From assembly GCA_028869255.1 (NCBI GenBank), contig CP110972.1, positions 1,679,001-1,743,000 of the forward strand: 64,000 nucleotides of DNA. The letters run 5' to 3'. This document shows positions 1-8,396 of the stretch, piece by piece (positions within the stretch are counted from its first letter, which is position 1; each line of letters starts with the position of its first letter). The notes below the pieces were generated by a model. The model had not been told where the DNA came from. It did no database searches and saw nothing but the letters and a program-made list of their open reading frames with translations. A program made the translations under genes and the position numbers. This DNA is from Pseudomonas poae. Its GTDB lineage: Bacteria > Pseudomonadota > Gammaproteobacteria > Pseudomonadales > Pseudomonadaceae.

Positions 1-1959
1 AATCGCCTGCAAAGCCTGACACTGGGCGCCAGCCTCGATAACGCCCAGCGCGCCAGAATCGACCTCAAGGGCAGCGGCATCCAGGCCGGTGAGACTCAGG
101 TCGGCACCCTGACCGCCAGTGCCCAGGGCGATATCAAAAGCCAGAAAGTCCAGCTGGATCTGGTCGGCCCGTTGGTCAAACTGGCGCTGGCCCTGGACGG
201 CAACCTCGACAACGGCAATTGGCGCGGCCGCCTGGCCAGTGGCGATGTACAGGCCGGCGGGCAAGACTGGAAGCTGCAAGCCCCGGCGAAAATCGAACGG
301 CTGGCCGACGGCAAGCTGACCTTTGCCGCGCACTGCTGGGTGTCCGGCCCCGCCAGCCTGTGCGGTGAGGACCAGCGGCTGATGCCCGAACCCAAGTTGC
401 GCTACCACCTCAAGCAGTTCCCGATCGACAGCCTGGCGGCATTCTTGCCCAAGGACTTCGCCTGGCAAGGCAAGCTCAACGCCGACGTCCAGCTCGACCT
501 GCCCGACAGCGGCCCCAAAGGCGTGGTGTCGGTGGATGCCGGCGGCGGCACCTTGCGCGTCAAGGACAAGGACCAGTGGCTGGATTTCCCCTATGACACC
601 CTCAAACTGGAAACCACCCTCAACCCGAAACGCATCGATACCCAGCTGAACTTCCGTGGCGGCAAGTTGGGCGAGTTGCTGTTACAGGCGCAGATCGACC
701 CGTTGCCGAAGAATAAACCGATCACCGGCAATTTCAGCCTGACGGGCCTCGACCTCGCCGTGGCACGGCCTTTTGTGCCAATGGTGGAAAAACTCAACGG
801 CAAGCTCAATGGCAGCGGGCGGATTTCCGGTGGGCTGCTGGCGCCGCTGGTCAACGGCAACGTCAACCTGGTTGGCGGCGAAGTCTCCGGGCCGCAGCTG
901 CCTGTCAGCCTTGAAGGTTTGAACGTGCAAGCACTGATCGCCGGTGAAAGTGTGCAGTTGAACGGTGCCTGGCGCAGCGGCAAGGCCGGGCAGGGCAGCC
1001 TCAAGGGGCAGATCGACTGGGGGCAGGCGCTGACGGTGGACCTCAGCCTGCAGGGCTCGCAATTGCCTGTCACGGTAGAGCCCTACGCGGAACTCGAAGT
1101 AGCGCCTGACCTGAAGATCACCTTGAAGAACGACAAACTGGAGATTGCCGGCAAGGTCCACATCCCGCGTGGTGACATCACCGTACGCGAACTGCCGCCG
1201 TCGACCGTCAAGGTCTCGGATGACACGGTGATCGTCGGCAGCCAGACCGAGGAGGGCAAGCCGCCGATGGCGATGGCCATGGATATCGATGTGGTGGTGG
1301 GAGAAGACAAGCTCAATTTCTCGGGTTTCGGCCTCACCGCCAAGGTGCAGGGCCAGGTGCATATTGGCGACAACCTGGACACCCGTGGCGAGCTGTGGCT
1401 CAACGACGGTCGCTACCGCGCCTACGGGCAGAGGCTCGACGTGCGGCGGGCGCGACTGCTGTTCGCCGGGCCGCTGGACCAGCCGTATCTGGATATCGAG
1501 GCAATCCGCAAGACCGACGATGTGGTTGCCGGTATCCGCCTGAGTGGCAGTGCCGAGCAGCCCACCACGCAGATCTTCTCCGAGCCGGCCATGAGCCAGG
1601 AGCAAGCGTTGTCCTACCTGGTGCTGGGGCGTCCGCTGAGCACTACCGGCGAAGACAACAACATGCTCGCCCAAGCGGCACTGGGCCTTGGCCTGATGGG
1701 CAGTGCCGGGGTGACCTCGGACCTTGCAAACAAGCTGGGCATCCAGGATTTCGACCTCGACACCCAGGGCAGCGGCAACAACACCGCCGTGGTGGCCAGC
1801 GGCAAAATCACCGAGAAACTCAGTCTGCGTTACGGGGTGGGTGTATTCGAGCCGGCCAGTACCATCGCCTTGCGCTACCTGTTGAGCAAGAAGGTGTACC
1901 TGGAAGTGGCGAGTGGTGTCGCCAGCTCCTTGGATATCTTCTACAAACGCGATTTCTAA
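1..1959 (+). CDS. tamB: TamB, translocation and assembly module inner-membrane protein (C-terminal 652 residues, partial)
   Basis: The reading frame is open from the first base, so the N-terminus lies left of the window. The product is the periplasmic C-terminal half of a TamB/YtfN (DUF490) protein, which spans the periplasm from an inner-membrane anchor and works with TamA in outer-membrane protein assembly or lipid transport. What can be seen is a long series of amphipathic beta-strand repeats rich in G, L and D, then the conserved TamB end region (phrases such as LNDGRYRAYGQRLDVRRARL, SYLVLGRPLS and LRYGVGVFEPAS). It ends with an aromatic residue (FYKRDF), typical of beta-strand proteins that contact the Bam/Tam machinery. 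A REP-like hairpin follows the stop directly. tamA would be expected just upstream, outside the window. Family assignment is secure. Confidence 0.93.
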   Translation, partial: NRLQSLTLGASLDNAQRARIDLKGSGIQAGETQVGTLTASAQGDIKSQKVQLDLVGPLVKLALALDGNLDNGNWRGRLASGDVQAGGQDWKLQAPAKIERLADGKLTFAAHCWVSGPASLCGEDQRLMPEPKLRYHLKQFPIDSLAAFLPKDFAWQGKLNADVQLDLPDSGPKGVVSVDAGGGTLRVKDKDQWLDFPYDTLKLETTLNPKRIDTQLNFRGGKLGELLLQAQIDPLPKNKPITGNFSLTGLDLAVARPFVPMVEKLNGKLNGSGRISGGLLAPLVNGNVNLVGGEVSGPQLPVSLEGLNVQALIAGESVQLNGAWRSGKAGQGSLKGQIDWGQALTVDLSLQGSQLPVTVEPYAELEVAPDLKITLKNDKLEIAGKVHIPRGDITVRELPPSTVKVSDDTVIVGSQTEEGKPPMAMAMDIDVVVGEDKLNFSGFGLTAKVQGQVHIGDNLDTRGELWLNDGRYRAYGQRLDVRRARLLFAGPLDQPYLDIEAIRKTDDVVAGIRLSGSAEQPTTQIFSEPAMSQEQALSYLVLGRPLSTTGEDNNMLAQAALGLGLMGSAGVTSDLANKLGIQDFDLDTQGSGNNTAVVASGKITEKLSLRYGVGVFEPASTIALRYLLSKKVYLEVASGVASSLDIFYKRDF

Positions 1960-1986
1960 TGTGGGAGGGGGCAAGCCCCTCCCACA
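1960..1986. repeat. Short REP-type palindrome after tamB
   Basis: A perfect inverted repeat with 11-bp arms (TGTGGGAGGGG and its complement) around a 5-base loop GCAAG begins at the base after the tamB stop codon. The GTGGGAG...CTCCCAC ends mark it as a Pseudomonas REP element. A TTTG follows, so it may also end or stabilise the tamB transcript. Confidence 0.8.
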
Positions 1987-2043
1987 TTTGTCTGCATTCC
2001 ACCCCGCCTGTCGCGAAACTACCAAGCAAGCTAATTATTCCAT

Positions 2044-2071
2044 TTGACATTCGCTGCCTAAGCAGTAACAT
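2044..2071 (+). promoter_or_regulatory. Probable promoter of the marR-efflux operon
   Basis: A perfect -35 box TTGACA (2044-2049) is followed after 16 bp by TAACAT (2066-2071, 4 of 6 matches to the -10 consensus). The first MarR operator lies between the two boxes, so a bound repressor would block RNA polymerase. Confidence 0.55.
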
Positions 2072-2099
2072 CTCGTCATACATTCACTGCCTAGGCAGT
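2053..2099. promoter_or_regulatory. Two palindromic operator candidates for the MarR regulator
   Basis: Site 2 (2086-2099) is a perfect 14-bp palindrome, ACTGCCTAGGCAGT. Site 1 (about 2053-2066, GCTGCCTAAGCAGT) is the same motif with small mismatches. Both copies are followed by AA, their starts are 33 bp apart (about three helical turns), and they overlie the promoter and leader of the MarR gene. This is the usual design for an autoregulated MarR/EmrR operon. Confidence 0.7.
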
Positions 2100-2115
2100 A
2101 ATAAGGTGACTTCCG

Positions 2116-2589
2116 ATGAAACACTTCACCCCCGACAACTTCCACAACTGCCACCTCGGGCTGTTGCTGGGCCGCGCCGCGTTGCTTAAAGACCGCATCA
2201 TCGACACCCATATGGAACCCCACGGCATCACCGCCGCGCAGTTCAAAGTGTTGATCATCATGGCCCAGTACGGCGTCGACACCCCGGCCGAGCTGTGCCG
2301 CAACCTGTCCCTGGACAGCGGCTCGATGACGCGCATGCTCGATCGTCTCGAGCAAAAGGGCTTGCTGGGCCGTAAGCGTTCCGAGCTGGATCGGCGCCAG
2401 GTGCAGCTGGTGCTGACTGCCGACGGCCAGCGCCTGGCGGACATGCTGCCGTACATCGGCGCCGAGGCGCTGAACCAGTTGGCCGGCGCCCTGGAGCCCG
2501 GCGAGTTGCAAACCCTGGAAAAGATCCTCAAGAAAATTCTGATAGCTGCCGGTGATCCCATCACCCTTCAGCGGGTAGGTAAAGAATGA
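2116..2589 (+). CDS. MarR/EmrR-family transcriptional regulator of the efflux operon
   Basis: A 157-aa winged-helix regulator of the MarR family. The DNA-binding core runs from about residue 50 to 110: ITAAQFKVLIIMAQYG, the recognition region DSGSMTRMLDRLEQKGLL, then the wing with the R-S-E-L-D-R-R motif. The ATG at 2116 has an AAGGTG ribosome site seven bases upstream. Its last four bases overlap the start of the outer membrane factor gene (ATGA), so it is the first gene of the efflux operon. By analogy with EmrR and similar regulators it probably represses the operon by binding the two palindromes upstream and is released by the pump's own substrates. The inducing ligand cannot be told from the sequence. 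Confidence 0.9.
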   Translation: MKHFTPDNFHNCHLGLLLGRAALLKDRIIDTHMEPHGITAAQFKVLIIMAQYGVDTPAELCRNLSLDSGSMTRMLDRLEQKGLLGRKRSELDRRQVQLVLTADGQRLADMLPYIGAEALNQLAGALEPGELQTLEKILKKILIAAGDPITLQRVGKE

Positions 2590-4037
2590 ACACTCGTGCC
2601 CTTAGCCTGGTGCTGGTCGCCATGAGCCTGGCCGGTTGCGCCAATTTCAGCGGCCTCGATACGCAGGGCCAGCGCCTCGACGCCAATACCCTGCAAACTG
2701 GCAAATCCCTGAGCGGCGTGACGCTCTCGAACGCCGCCTGGCCCAGCGCCGAGTGGTGGAAAAGCCTCGGCGACCCCCAGCTCGACGGCCTGATCCGTGA
2801 AGCCCTGCAAAACAGCCCGGACATGCAAGTGGCCAGCGCCCGTGCCCATCAGGCCGAGGCCGCTGCCTATGCCGCCGACGCTGCGCGCATGCCAACCCTG
2901 GATGCCAGCGCTGGCGTCAGCCGTTCGCGTTTGGCCAAAGACCAGGACCCGCTGGGGCAGGGCGACGCCTACGCCACCGTGCGAAATATCAGCGCCAGCT
3001 TCAACTACAACTTCGACCTCTGGGGTGGCCAGCGCGCCGCCTGGGAAGCGGCGTTGGGCCAGGCGCGTGCCGCCGAAGTCGATCAACAAGCCGCACGCCT
3101 GACCCTGGCCGCCAACGTGGCCAAGGCTTACAGCGACCTGGGCCAGGCCCATATCGTGCGTGACCTGGCCAATGATGACCTCAAGCGCACCCGACAGATG
3201 CTTGATCTGGGCCAGCGCCGCTTGAACTCGGGCATCGACAGCCAGTATCAGTATCAGCAGACCGAAAGCCTGGAAGCCAGCTCCCAGTCGCAGTTGATCG
3301 ATGCGGAAAAACAACTGCAAAGCGCCAAGATCGCCCTGGCCGTACTGCTCGGCAAAGGCCCCGACCGTGGCAGTGAGCTGACCCGGCCGAACCTGTTGAA
3401 ACCCAGCGCCGTCGCCGTGCCCTCGGTGTTGCCTGCCGAATTGGTTGGCCGTCGTCCCGACCTGATTGCTGCGCGCTGGCGCGTGGAGGCGGCGAGCAAA
3501 AACGTCGCCGCGAGCAAAACCCGCTTCTACCCCAACCTCAACCTGAGCGCGAGTGCCGGGGCCGAGTCGTTGCTGGGCGATGCGATGTTTGGTTCGGCCA
3601 GCCGCTTCTTCAGCATTGCGCCGACCCTTTCGCTGCCGATCTTCGACGGCGGCCGCCTACGTGCCGACCTTGATGCCCGCGATGCGGATTACGACCTGGC
3701 CGTGGCCCAGTACAACAAAACCCTGGTGCAAGCCTTGGGTGATATCGGCAATACGCTGGTGCAGTTGCGCGAAACCGGGCGGCAGATCCAAGCGCAGCAA
3801 CATGCCGCGGACATTGCCCAGCAGTCCTACGACACCGGGGTGCAGCGCTACAGCTCCGGGATCGGTAACTACTTGGATGTGCTGAGCATCGAGCAGCAAT
3901 TGCTGCAGGCCCAGCGCCAGCTGGCGACCCTGAATGCGGCGCAGATCGACCTGTCGATTCAATTGATGCAGGCCCTGGGTGGCGGCTACAGCGCCAACAA
4001 CGTGGCATCGACCACCCCAGCCACACGCACGGAATAA
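2586..4037 (+). CDS. Outer membrane efflux lipoprotein, NodT/OprM family
   Basis: A 483-aa outer membrane factor that forms the exit channel of a tripartite pump. The N-terminus is a lipoprotein signal peptide with lipobox L-A-G-C and the modified cysteine at residue 18. Two OEP/TolC domains follow (about residues 55-255 and 275-460) with the usual long alanine- and glutamine-rich helices, and the conserved region ELVGRRPDLIAARWRVEAAS near residue 285 starts the second repeat. Its start overlaps the MarR gene by four bases and the EmrA-like gene begins 15 bases after its stop. This links the channel to an EmrAB pump rather than an RND pump, although the family also serves RND systems. Confidence 0.92.
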   Translation: MNTRALSLVLVAMSLAGCANFSGLDTQGQRLDANTLQTGKSLSGVTLSNAAWPSAEWWKSLGDPQLDGLIREALQNSPDMQVASARAHQAEAAAYAADAARMPTLDASAGVSRSRLAKDQDPLGQGDAYATVRNISASFNYNFDLWGGQRAAWEAALGQARAAEVDQQAARLTLAANVAKAYSDLGQAHIVRDLANDDLKRTRQMLDLGQRRLNSGIDSQYQYQQTESLEASSQSQLIDAEKQLQSAKIALAVLLGKGPDRGSELTRPNLLKPSAVAVPSVLPAELVGRRPDLIAARWRVEAASKNVAASKTRFYPNLNLSASAGAESLLGDAMFGSASRFFSIAPTLSLPIFDGGRLRADLDARDADYDLAVAQYNKTLVQALGDIGNTLVQLRETGRQIQAQQHAADIAQQSYDTGVQRYSSGIGNYLDVLSIEQQLLQAQRQLATLNAAQIDLSIQLMQALGGGYSANNVASTTPATRTE

Positions 4038-4052
4038 TTTGAGGTATTTGTC

Positions 4053-5252
4053 ATGGCCACTGCCGAAAACACCAACGCAACCGAACAACCCAAAGACAAC
4101 AACCCACGCAAACGCAAAGTCATGCTGATCGGCCTGGCGCTGCTCGTCATCCTTGGCGTGGTGGGCGTATGGGGCTGGTATGAACTCTACGGGCGCTTCA
4201 ATGAAAGCACCGACGACGCTTATGTGAACGGCAACGTGGTGGAAATCACCCCGCTGGTCACCGGCACCGTGGTCAGCATCGGCGCCGACGACGGCGACCT
4301 GGTCCACGAAGGCCAGGTGCTGGTCAACTTCGACCCGAATGACGCCGCCGTCGGCCTGCAAAGTGCCCAGGCCAACCTGGCCCGCACGGTGCGCCAGGTG
4401 CGTGGTTTGTACAGCAATGTCGATGGCATGAAGGCCCAGGTCAACGCGCAGAAAGCCGACGTGCAAACCGCGCAGGACAACTTCAACCGTCGTAAAACCC
4501 TGGCGGCCGGTGGGGCGATCTCCCAAGAGGAGCTGTCCCATGCCCGTGACAGCCTGACCGCGGCAAAGAACGCCCTGACCAACCTTGAGCAGCAACTCAA
4601 AACCACCAATGCCTTGGTCGACGACACAGTGATCAGCTCCCACCCGGATGTGCAGGCCGCCGCCGCACAACTGCGCCAGGCCTACCTGACCAATGCGCGC
4701 AGCACCTTGATCGCCCCGGTCACCGGCTACGTGGCCAAGCGCACCGTGCAACTGGGCCAACGCGTGCAACCGGGTACCGCGCTGATGGCGGTGATCCCGC
4801 TGAACCAACTGTGGATCGACGCCAACTTCAAGGAAACCCAGCTGCGCGATATGCGCATTGGTCAGCCGGTGGACATCGAGTCTGACATCTACGGCAGTGA
4901 CGTGAAGTACAGCGGCACCGTGGACAGCCTGGGCGCCGGTACCGGCAGTGCGTTCGCATTGCTGCCGGCGCAGAACGCCACCGGTAACTGGATCAAGATC
5001 GTGCAACGGGTACCGGTGCGTATCCATATCAATGCCGATGAGCTGGCCAAGCACCCGCTGCGGGTGGGCTTGAGCACGGTGGTCAGCGTTAACCTGCACG
5101 ACCAAAGTGGCCCGGTGCTGGCGCAACAGGCGCCGCAAAAAGCTTCGTTCACCACCAATGTGTATGACCGCCAACTGGCCGAAGCCGACGCCATGATCAC
5201 GCAGTTGATCCATGACAACAGCCTCGCCGCCCCCAAGGCTGTGCAACGCTGA
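4053..5252 (+). CDS. EmrA-like membrane fusion protein (HlyD family)
   Basis: A 399-aa periplasmic adaptor joining an MFS pump to an outer membrane channel. It has a cytoplasmic N-terminus rich in N and K, one membrane segment at about residues 23-44, then the barrel-sandwich half motif (DDAYVNGNVVEITPLVTGTV), a long alpha-helical hairpin at about residues 105-215, the second half motif (STLIAPVTGYVAKRTVQLGQ) and a beta-barrel domain. The phrase LWIDANFKETQLRDMRIGQP is typical of EmrA. It sits between the channel gene and the EmrB-like pump gene, which it overlaps by one base (TGATG). The substrate is unknown; hydrophobic drugs, phenolics or organic acids are typical. Confidence 0.92.
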   Translation: MATAENTNATEQPKDNNPRKRKVMLIGLALLVILGVVGVWGWYELYGRFNESTDDAYVNGNVVEITPLVTGTVVSIGADDGDLVHEGQVLVNFDPNDAAVGLQSAQANLARTVRQVRGLYSNVDGMKAQVNAQKADVQTAQDNFNRRKTLAAGGAISQEELSHARDSLTAAKNALTNLEQQLKTTNALVDDTVISSHPDVQAAAAQLRQAYLTNARSTLIAPVTGYVAKRTVQLGQRVQPGTALMAVIPLNQLWIDANFKETQLRDMRIGQPVDIESDIYGSDVKYSGTVDSLGAGTGSAFALLPAQNATGNWIKIVQRVPVRIHINADELAKHPLRVGLSTVVSVNLHDQSGPVLAQQAPQKASFTTNVYDRQLAEADAMITQLIHDNSLAAPKAVQR

Positions 5253-6781
5253 TGAGCAATAACGCCTCCTTCACGCCACCCAGCCTGTTGATGGCCACCA
5301 TTGGCCTGTCGCTGGCGACCTTTATGCAGGTGCTCGACACCACCATCGCCAACGTGGCGTTGCCGACTATTTCCGGCAACCTGGGCGTGAGTTCGGAGCA
5401 GGGCACCTGGGTGATCACCTCGTTTGCGGTGAGCAACGCGATTGCCTTGCCGCTGACCGGCTGGCTGAGCCGGCGCTTTGGCGAGGTGAAGCTGTTTCTG
5501 TGGGCGACCATGCTGTTTGTGCTGGCGTCGTTCCTGTGCGGTATTTCCACCTCGATGCCCGAGCTGATTGGCTTTCGAGTGCTGCAGGGCCTGGTGGCGG
5601 GGCCGTTGTACCCGATGACCCAGACCTTGCTGATCGCGGTCTACCCACCGGCCAGGCGCGGCATGGCCCTGGCGTTACTGGCGATGGTCACAGTGGTGGC
5701 GCCGATTGCCGGCCCGATTCTCGGCGGCTGGATCACCGACAGCTACAGCTGGCCGTGGATCTTCTTTATCAACGTGCCCATCGGCATCTTTGCGGTGATG
5801 GTGGTGCGCTCGCAGCTCAAGAAACGCCCAGTGGTCACCAGTTACCAGCCGATGGATTACGTCGGGCTGCTCAGCTTGATCGTCGGTGTCGGCGCCTTGC
5901 AGATCATCCTCGACAAGGGCAACGACCTGGACTGGTTCGAATCCAACTTCATTATCATCGGGGCGGCGATTTCGGTGATCGCCCTGGCGGTGTTCATCAT
6001 CTGGGAAATGACCGACGAGCACCCGGTGGTCAACCTGCGGCTGTTTGCCTACCGTAACTTCCGTATTGGCACCATTGTGTTGATCCTGGGTTATGCGGGC
6101 TTCTTCGGGATCAACCTGATCCTGCCGCAATGGCTGCAAACCCAGATGGGCTACACCGCCACCTGGGCCGGCCTGGCAGTGGCGCCGATCGGGATTCTGC
6201 CAGTGCTGATGTCGCCGTTTGTCGGCAAGTACGCGCACAAGTTCGACCTGCGCCTGCTGGCGGGCCTGGCGTTCCTGGCGATTGGCTTGAGTTGCTTTAT
6301 GCGCGCAGGCTTCACCAATGAGGTGGACTTCACCCACATCGCCCTGGTGCAGCTGTTTATGGGGATCGGCGTGGCGCTGTTCTTTATGCCGACCTTGAGC
6401 ATCCTGATGTCCGACCTGCCACCGGCACAAATCGCCGACGGCGCGGGCCTCGCGACGTTCCTGCGGACCCTGGGTGGCAGCTTCGCAGCGTCGCTCACGA
6501 CCTGGATCTGGATTCGCCGGGCCGACCAGCACCATGCGTACATGAGCGAGAACATGACCACCTACGACTCGACCACCCGTGACGCCTTGCAGGCGCTCGG
6601 CGGGGCAGGGCACAAGGCTTATGCGCAACTGGACCAGATCCTCACCAGCCAGGCGTACATGATGTCCACCGTGGATTACTTCACGTTGCTGGGGTGGATG
6701 TTCATGGGGTTGATGCTGCTGGTATGGCTGGCGAAGCCGCCGTTTGGGGCCAAGGCCGGGCCGGAGGCTTCGGGGCACTGA
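5252..6781 (+). CDS. EmrB/QacA-family drug efflux MFS transporter (DHA2)
   Basis: A 509-aa inner-membrane drug/proton antiporter with 14 predicted transmembrane segments. Family motifs are visible: motif D1 LDTTIANVALPTI (residues 28-40), motif A-like GWLSRRFGEVKLF in the second loop, and motif C GPILGGWI in the fifth helix. A hydrophilic tail of about 15 residues ends the protein. The start overlaps the adaptor gene stop by one base, so the two are translationally coupled. With the MarR protein, channel and adaptor this completes an EmrAB-TolC type system. A REPIN follows the stop, and the neighbouring lpxH gene converges on it. Confidence 0.93.
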   Translation: MSNNASFTPPSLLMATIGLSLATFMQVLDTTIANVALPTISGNLGVSSEQGTWVITSFAVSNAIALPLTGWLSRRFGEVKLFLWATMLFVLASFLCGISTSMPELIGFRVLQGLVAGPLYPMTQTLLIAVYPPARRGMALALLAMVTVVAPIAGPILGGWITDSYSWPWIFFINVPIGIFAVMVVRSQLKKRPVVTSYQPMDYVGLLSLIVGVGALQIILDKGNDLDWFESNFIIIGAAISVIALAVFIIWEMTDEHPVVNLRLFAYRNFRIGTIVLILGYAGFFGINLILPQWLQTQMGYTATWAGLAVAPIGILPVLMSPFVGKYAHKFDLRLLAGLAFLAIGLSCFMRAGFTNEVDFTHIALVQLFMGIGVALFFMPTLSILMSDLPPAQIADGAGLATFLRTLGGSFAASLTTWIWIRRADQHHAYMSENMTTYDSTTRDALQALGGAGHKAYAQLDQILTSQAYMMSTVDYFTLLGWMFMGLMLLVWLAKPPFGAKAGPEASGH

Positions 6782-6807
6782 TTTGCAAGGATTGGAATGC
6801 AATCAAC

Positions 6808-6895
6808 TGTGGGAGCTGGCTTGCCTGCGATAGCTTCACCTCGGTGTTCCTGTTACACCGAGGTGCCTGCATCGCGGGCAAGCCCGGCTGCCACA
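6808..6895. repeat. REPIN (two inverted REP sequences) between emrB-like gene and lpxH
   Basis: TGTGGGAGCTGGCTTGCCTG at the left pairs imperfectly with a complementary GCCCGGCTGCCACA end at the right. Between them is a second perfect dyad (CACCTCGGTGT and its complement, about 6837-6865). The element lies between convergent genes and covers the last codons and stop of lpxH. Confidence 0.8.
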
Positions 6896-7635
6896 GGCAG
6901 CGCCAACTGCGGATTGACGAAGTCAAACGCGCCCAACGCAAATCCTTGATCATCCACCTGCAACGCCCACCCTTGCTTGTCCCAATCCCCTAGCACAATG
7001 CGCTTGGCCGCCTGGTCGCCAATCTGCAACTTATGGATCGCCGGGCGGTGGGTATGGCCGTGGACCAGGGTGCGCACGCCGAATTGCTGCATCACCCGCG
7101 GGACTTCCTCGGGGGTGACATCGACAATGTCATTGGCTTTCATGCGTACCTGAGCGCTACTTTCGCTGCGCAGCTTGCGCGCCAGCTTGTGCCGGGTGCG
7201 CAAGGGCAGGTGACGCAGGATAAACAGCACAATCGGGTTGCGCAGGATGCGCCGCAGCTTCATATAGCCGAGGTCGCGGGTACACAGGCTGTCGCCGTGC
7301 ATCAAGAGCACAGGTTCGCCTGCGAGCTGCACGACACTCGGGTCCTTGAGCAAGGTGGCGCCTGCTGCTTTGCAGAAGGCCTTGCCGATCAGGAAATCGC
7401 GGTTGCCATGCATGATGAAAATCGGGGTGCCGCTGTCGCTCAGCTCGCGCAGAGCCTCGCAAATGGAGCGCTGGAAGGGCGTCATCCCGTCGTCGCCAAT
7501 CCAGGCTTCAAAGAAGTCCCCCAGAATGTACAACGCCTGGGCGCCTCGGGCGCGGCCTTGGAGCAGATCCAGAAACGCCCGGGTGATGTCCGGGCGCGTA
7601 TCGATCAGATGCAAATCTGAAATCAGCAATATCAC
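6853..7635 (-). CDS. lpxH: UDP-2,3-diacylglucosamine diphosphatase
   Basis: A 260-aa calcineurin-type phosphoesterase that cleaves UDP-2,3-diacylglucosamine to lipid X and UMP in lipid A synthesis, at the inner face of the inner membrane. Metal ligands of the family are present: D7 and H9 in SDLHL, D40 in GDFFEAW, N78 in GNRD, H113, and the HGHTH motif at 192-196. The start overlaps the ppiB stop by four bases, the usual Pseudomonas arrangement. Oddly, the last 14 residues (from about P247) are read from the REP palindrome at 6808-6895 and the stop codon lies inside it. The protein is therefore longer than the roughly 240-aa family norm and carries a non-conserved tail. Catalytic residues are unaffected. 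Confidence 0.94.
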   Translation of the reverse strand: MILLISDLHLIDTRPDITRAFLDLLQGRARGAQALYILGDFFEAWIGDDGMTPFQRSICEALRELSDSGTPIFIMHGNRDFLIGKAFCKAAGATLLKDPSVVQLAGEPVLLMHGDSLCTRDLGYMKLRRILRNPIVLFILRHLPLRTRHKLARKLRSESSAQVRMKANDIVDVTPEEVPRVMQQFGVRTLVHGHTHRPAIHKLQIGDQAAKRIVLGDWDKQGWALQVDDQGFALGAFDFVNPQLALPVAAGLARDAGTSV

Positions 7636-8135
7636 CCAACGATCTCGGCTTTCTCGACGATCACGTCTTCTGTGGGTACGTCCTGGTGACCGGCCTTGGA
7701 GGTGGTCGACACGCCTTTGATCTTGTCGACAACGTCGGTGCCTTCGGTGACTTTACCGAACACTGCGTAGCCCCAGCCCTGCACGTTCTTGCCGCTGTGG
7801 TTCAGGAAGGCGTTGTCGGCAACGTTGATGAAAAATTGCGCGGAGGCCGAATGCGGCTCCATGGTACGGGCCATGGCGACGGTGTACTTGTCGTTGGAAA
7901 GGCCGTTGTCCGCTTCGTTCTGGATGCTTGGACGCTTGTCTTTCTTTTCTTTCATGCCAGGCTCGAAACCGCCGCCCTGGACCATGAAGTTACCGATCAC
8001 ACGGTGGAAAACAGTGTTTTCGTAGTGGCCGGCCTTCACGTACTCGATGAAGTTGGCGACGGTGATCGGCGCTTTCTCGGCGTTCAGCTCGATGACGATG
8101 TCACCGTGGTTGGTGGTCAGTTTGACTTGAGTCAT
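7632..8135 (-). CDS. ppiB: Peptidyl-prolyl cis-trans isomerase B (cyclophilin)
   Basis: A 167-aa cytoplasmic cyclophilin that catalyses proline isomerisation during protein folding. The core [14 protein letters not shown] holds the catalytic arginine of the family, and [13 protein letters not shown] and [16 protein letters not shown] complete the fold. There is no signal peptide. I chose the ATG at 8135 because an AAGAG ribosome site lies eight bases upstream; a GTG two codons earlier would begin too close to it. It is followed by lpxH with a four-base overlap and is divergent from glnS. Confidence 0.95.
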   Translation of the reverse strand: MTQVKLTTNHGDIVIELNAEKAPITVANFIEYVKAGHYENTVFHRVIGNFMVQGGGFEPGMKEKKDKRPSIQNEADNGLSNDKYTVAMARTMEPHSASAQFFINVADNAFLNHSGKNVQGWGYAVFGKVTEGTDVVDKIKGVSTTSKAGHQDVPTEDVIVEKAEIVG

Positions 8136-8396
8136 GTTCACTACTCTTTTCAGGGAATTCGTGGGTTTGGACGCCAGGGCGCCGCTACCGATTTGGCGAA
8201 ACAGCAGCCAAGGCGCGCAGTTTAGCGTGCCTTGCAGGAATTTCGAGGTGGTTTTTTACCGCGTCCGTCATAAAAGCAGCAATTAAAGCCGCAGTTTTTG
8301 GCCGTGCTCTGTCAGGCGGTTGACAGGTTCGGCTATGATAAGCCCTTTGTTTTATCTGGCCCCACCCGGCCACGAACCTGTCTGTTCAAGGATCCT

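Noticed and set aside
682..2025. A 447-codon open frame on the minus strand opposite tamB
   Set aside because: Antisense shadow with the same composition bias; tamB on the other strand is well supported.
8320..8339. TTGACA followed by TATGAT upstream of glnS
   Set aside because: The boxes are only eight bases apart, too close for a sigma-70 promoter; TATGAT alone might be a -10 box, but no -35 box at 16-18 bp is convincing.
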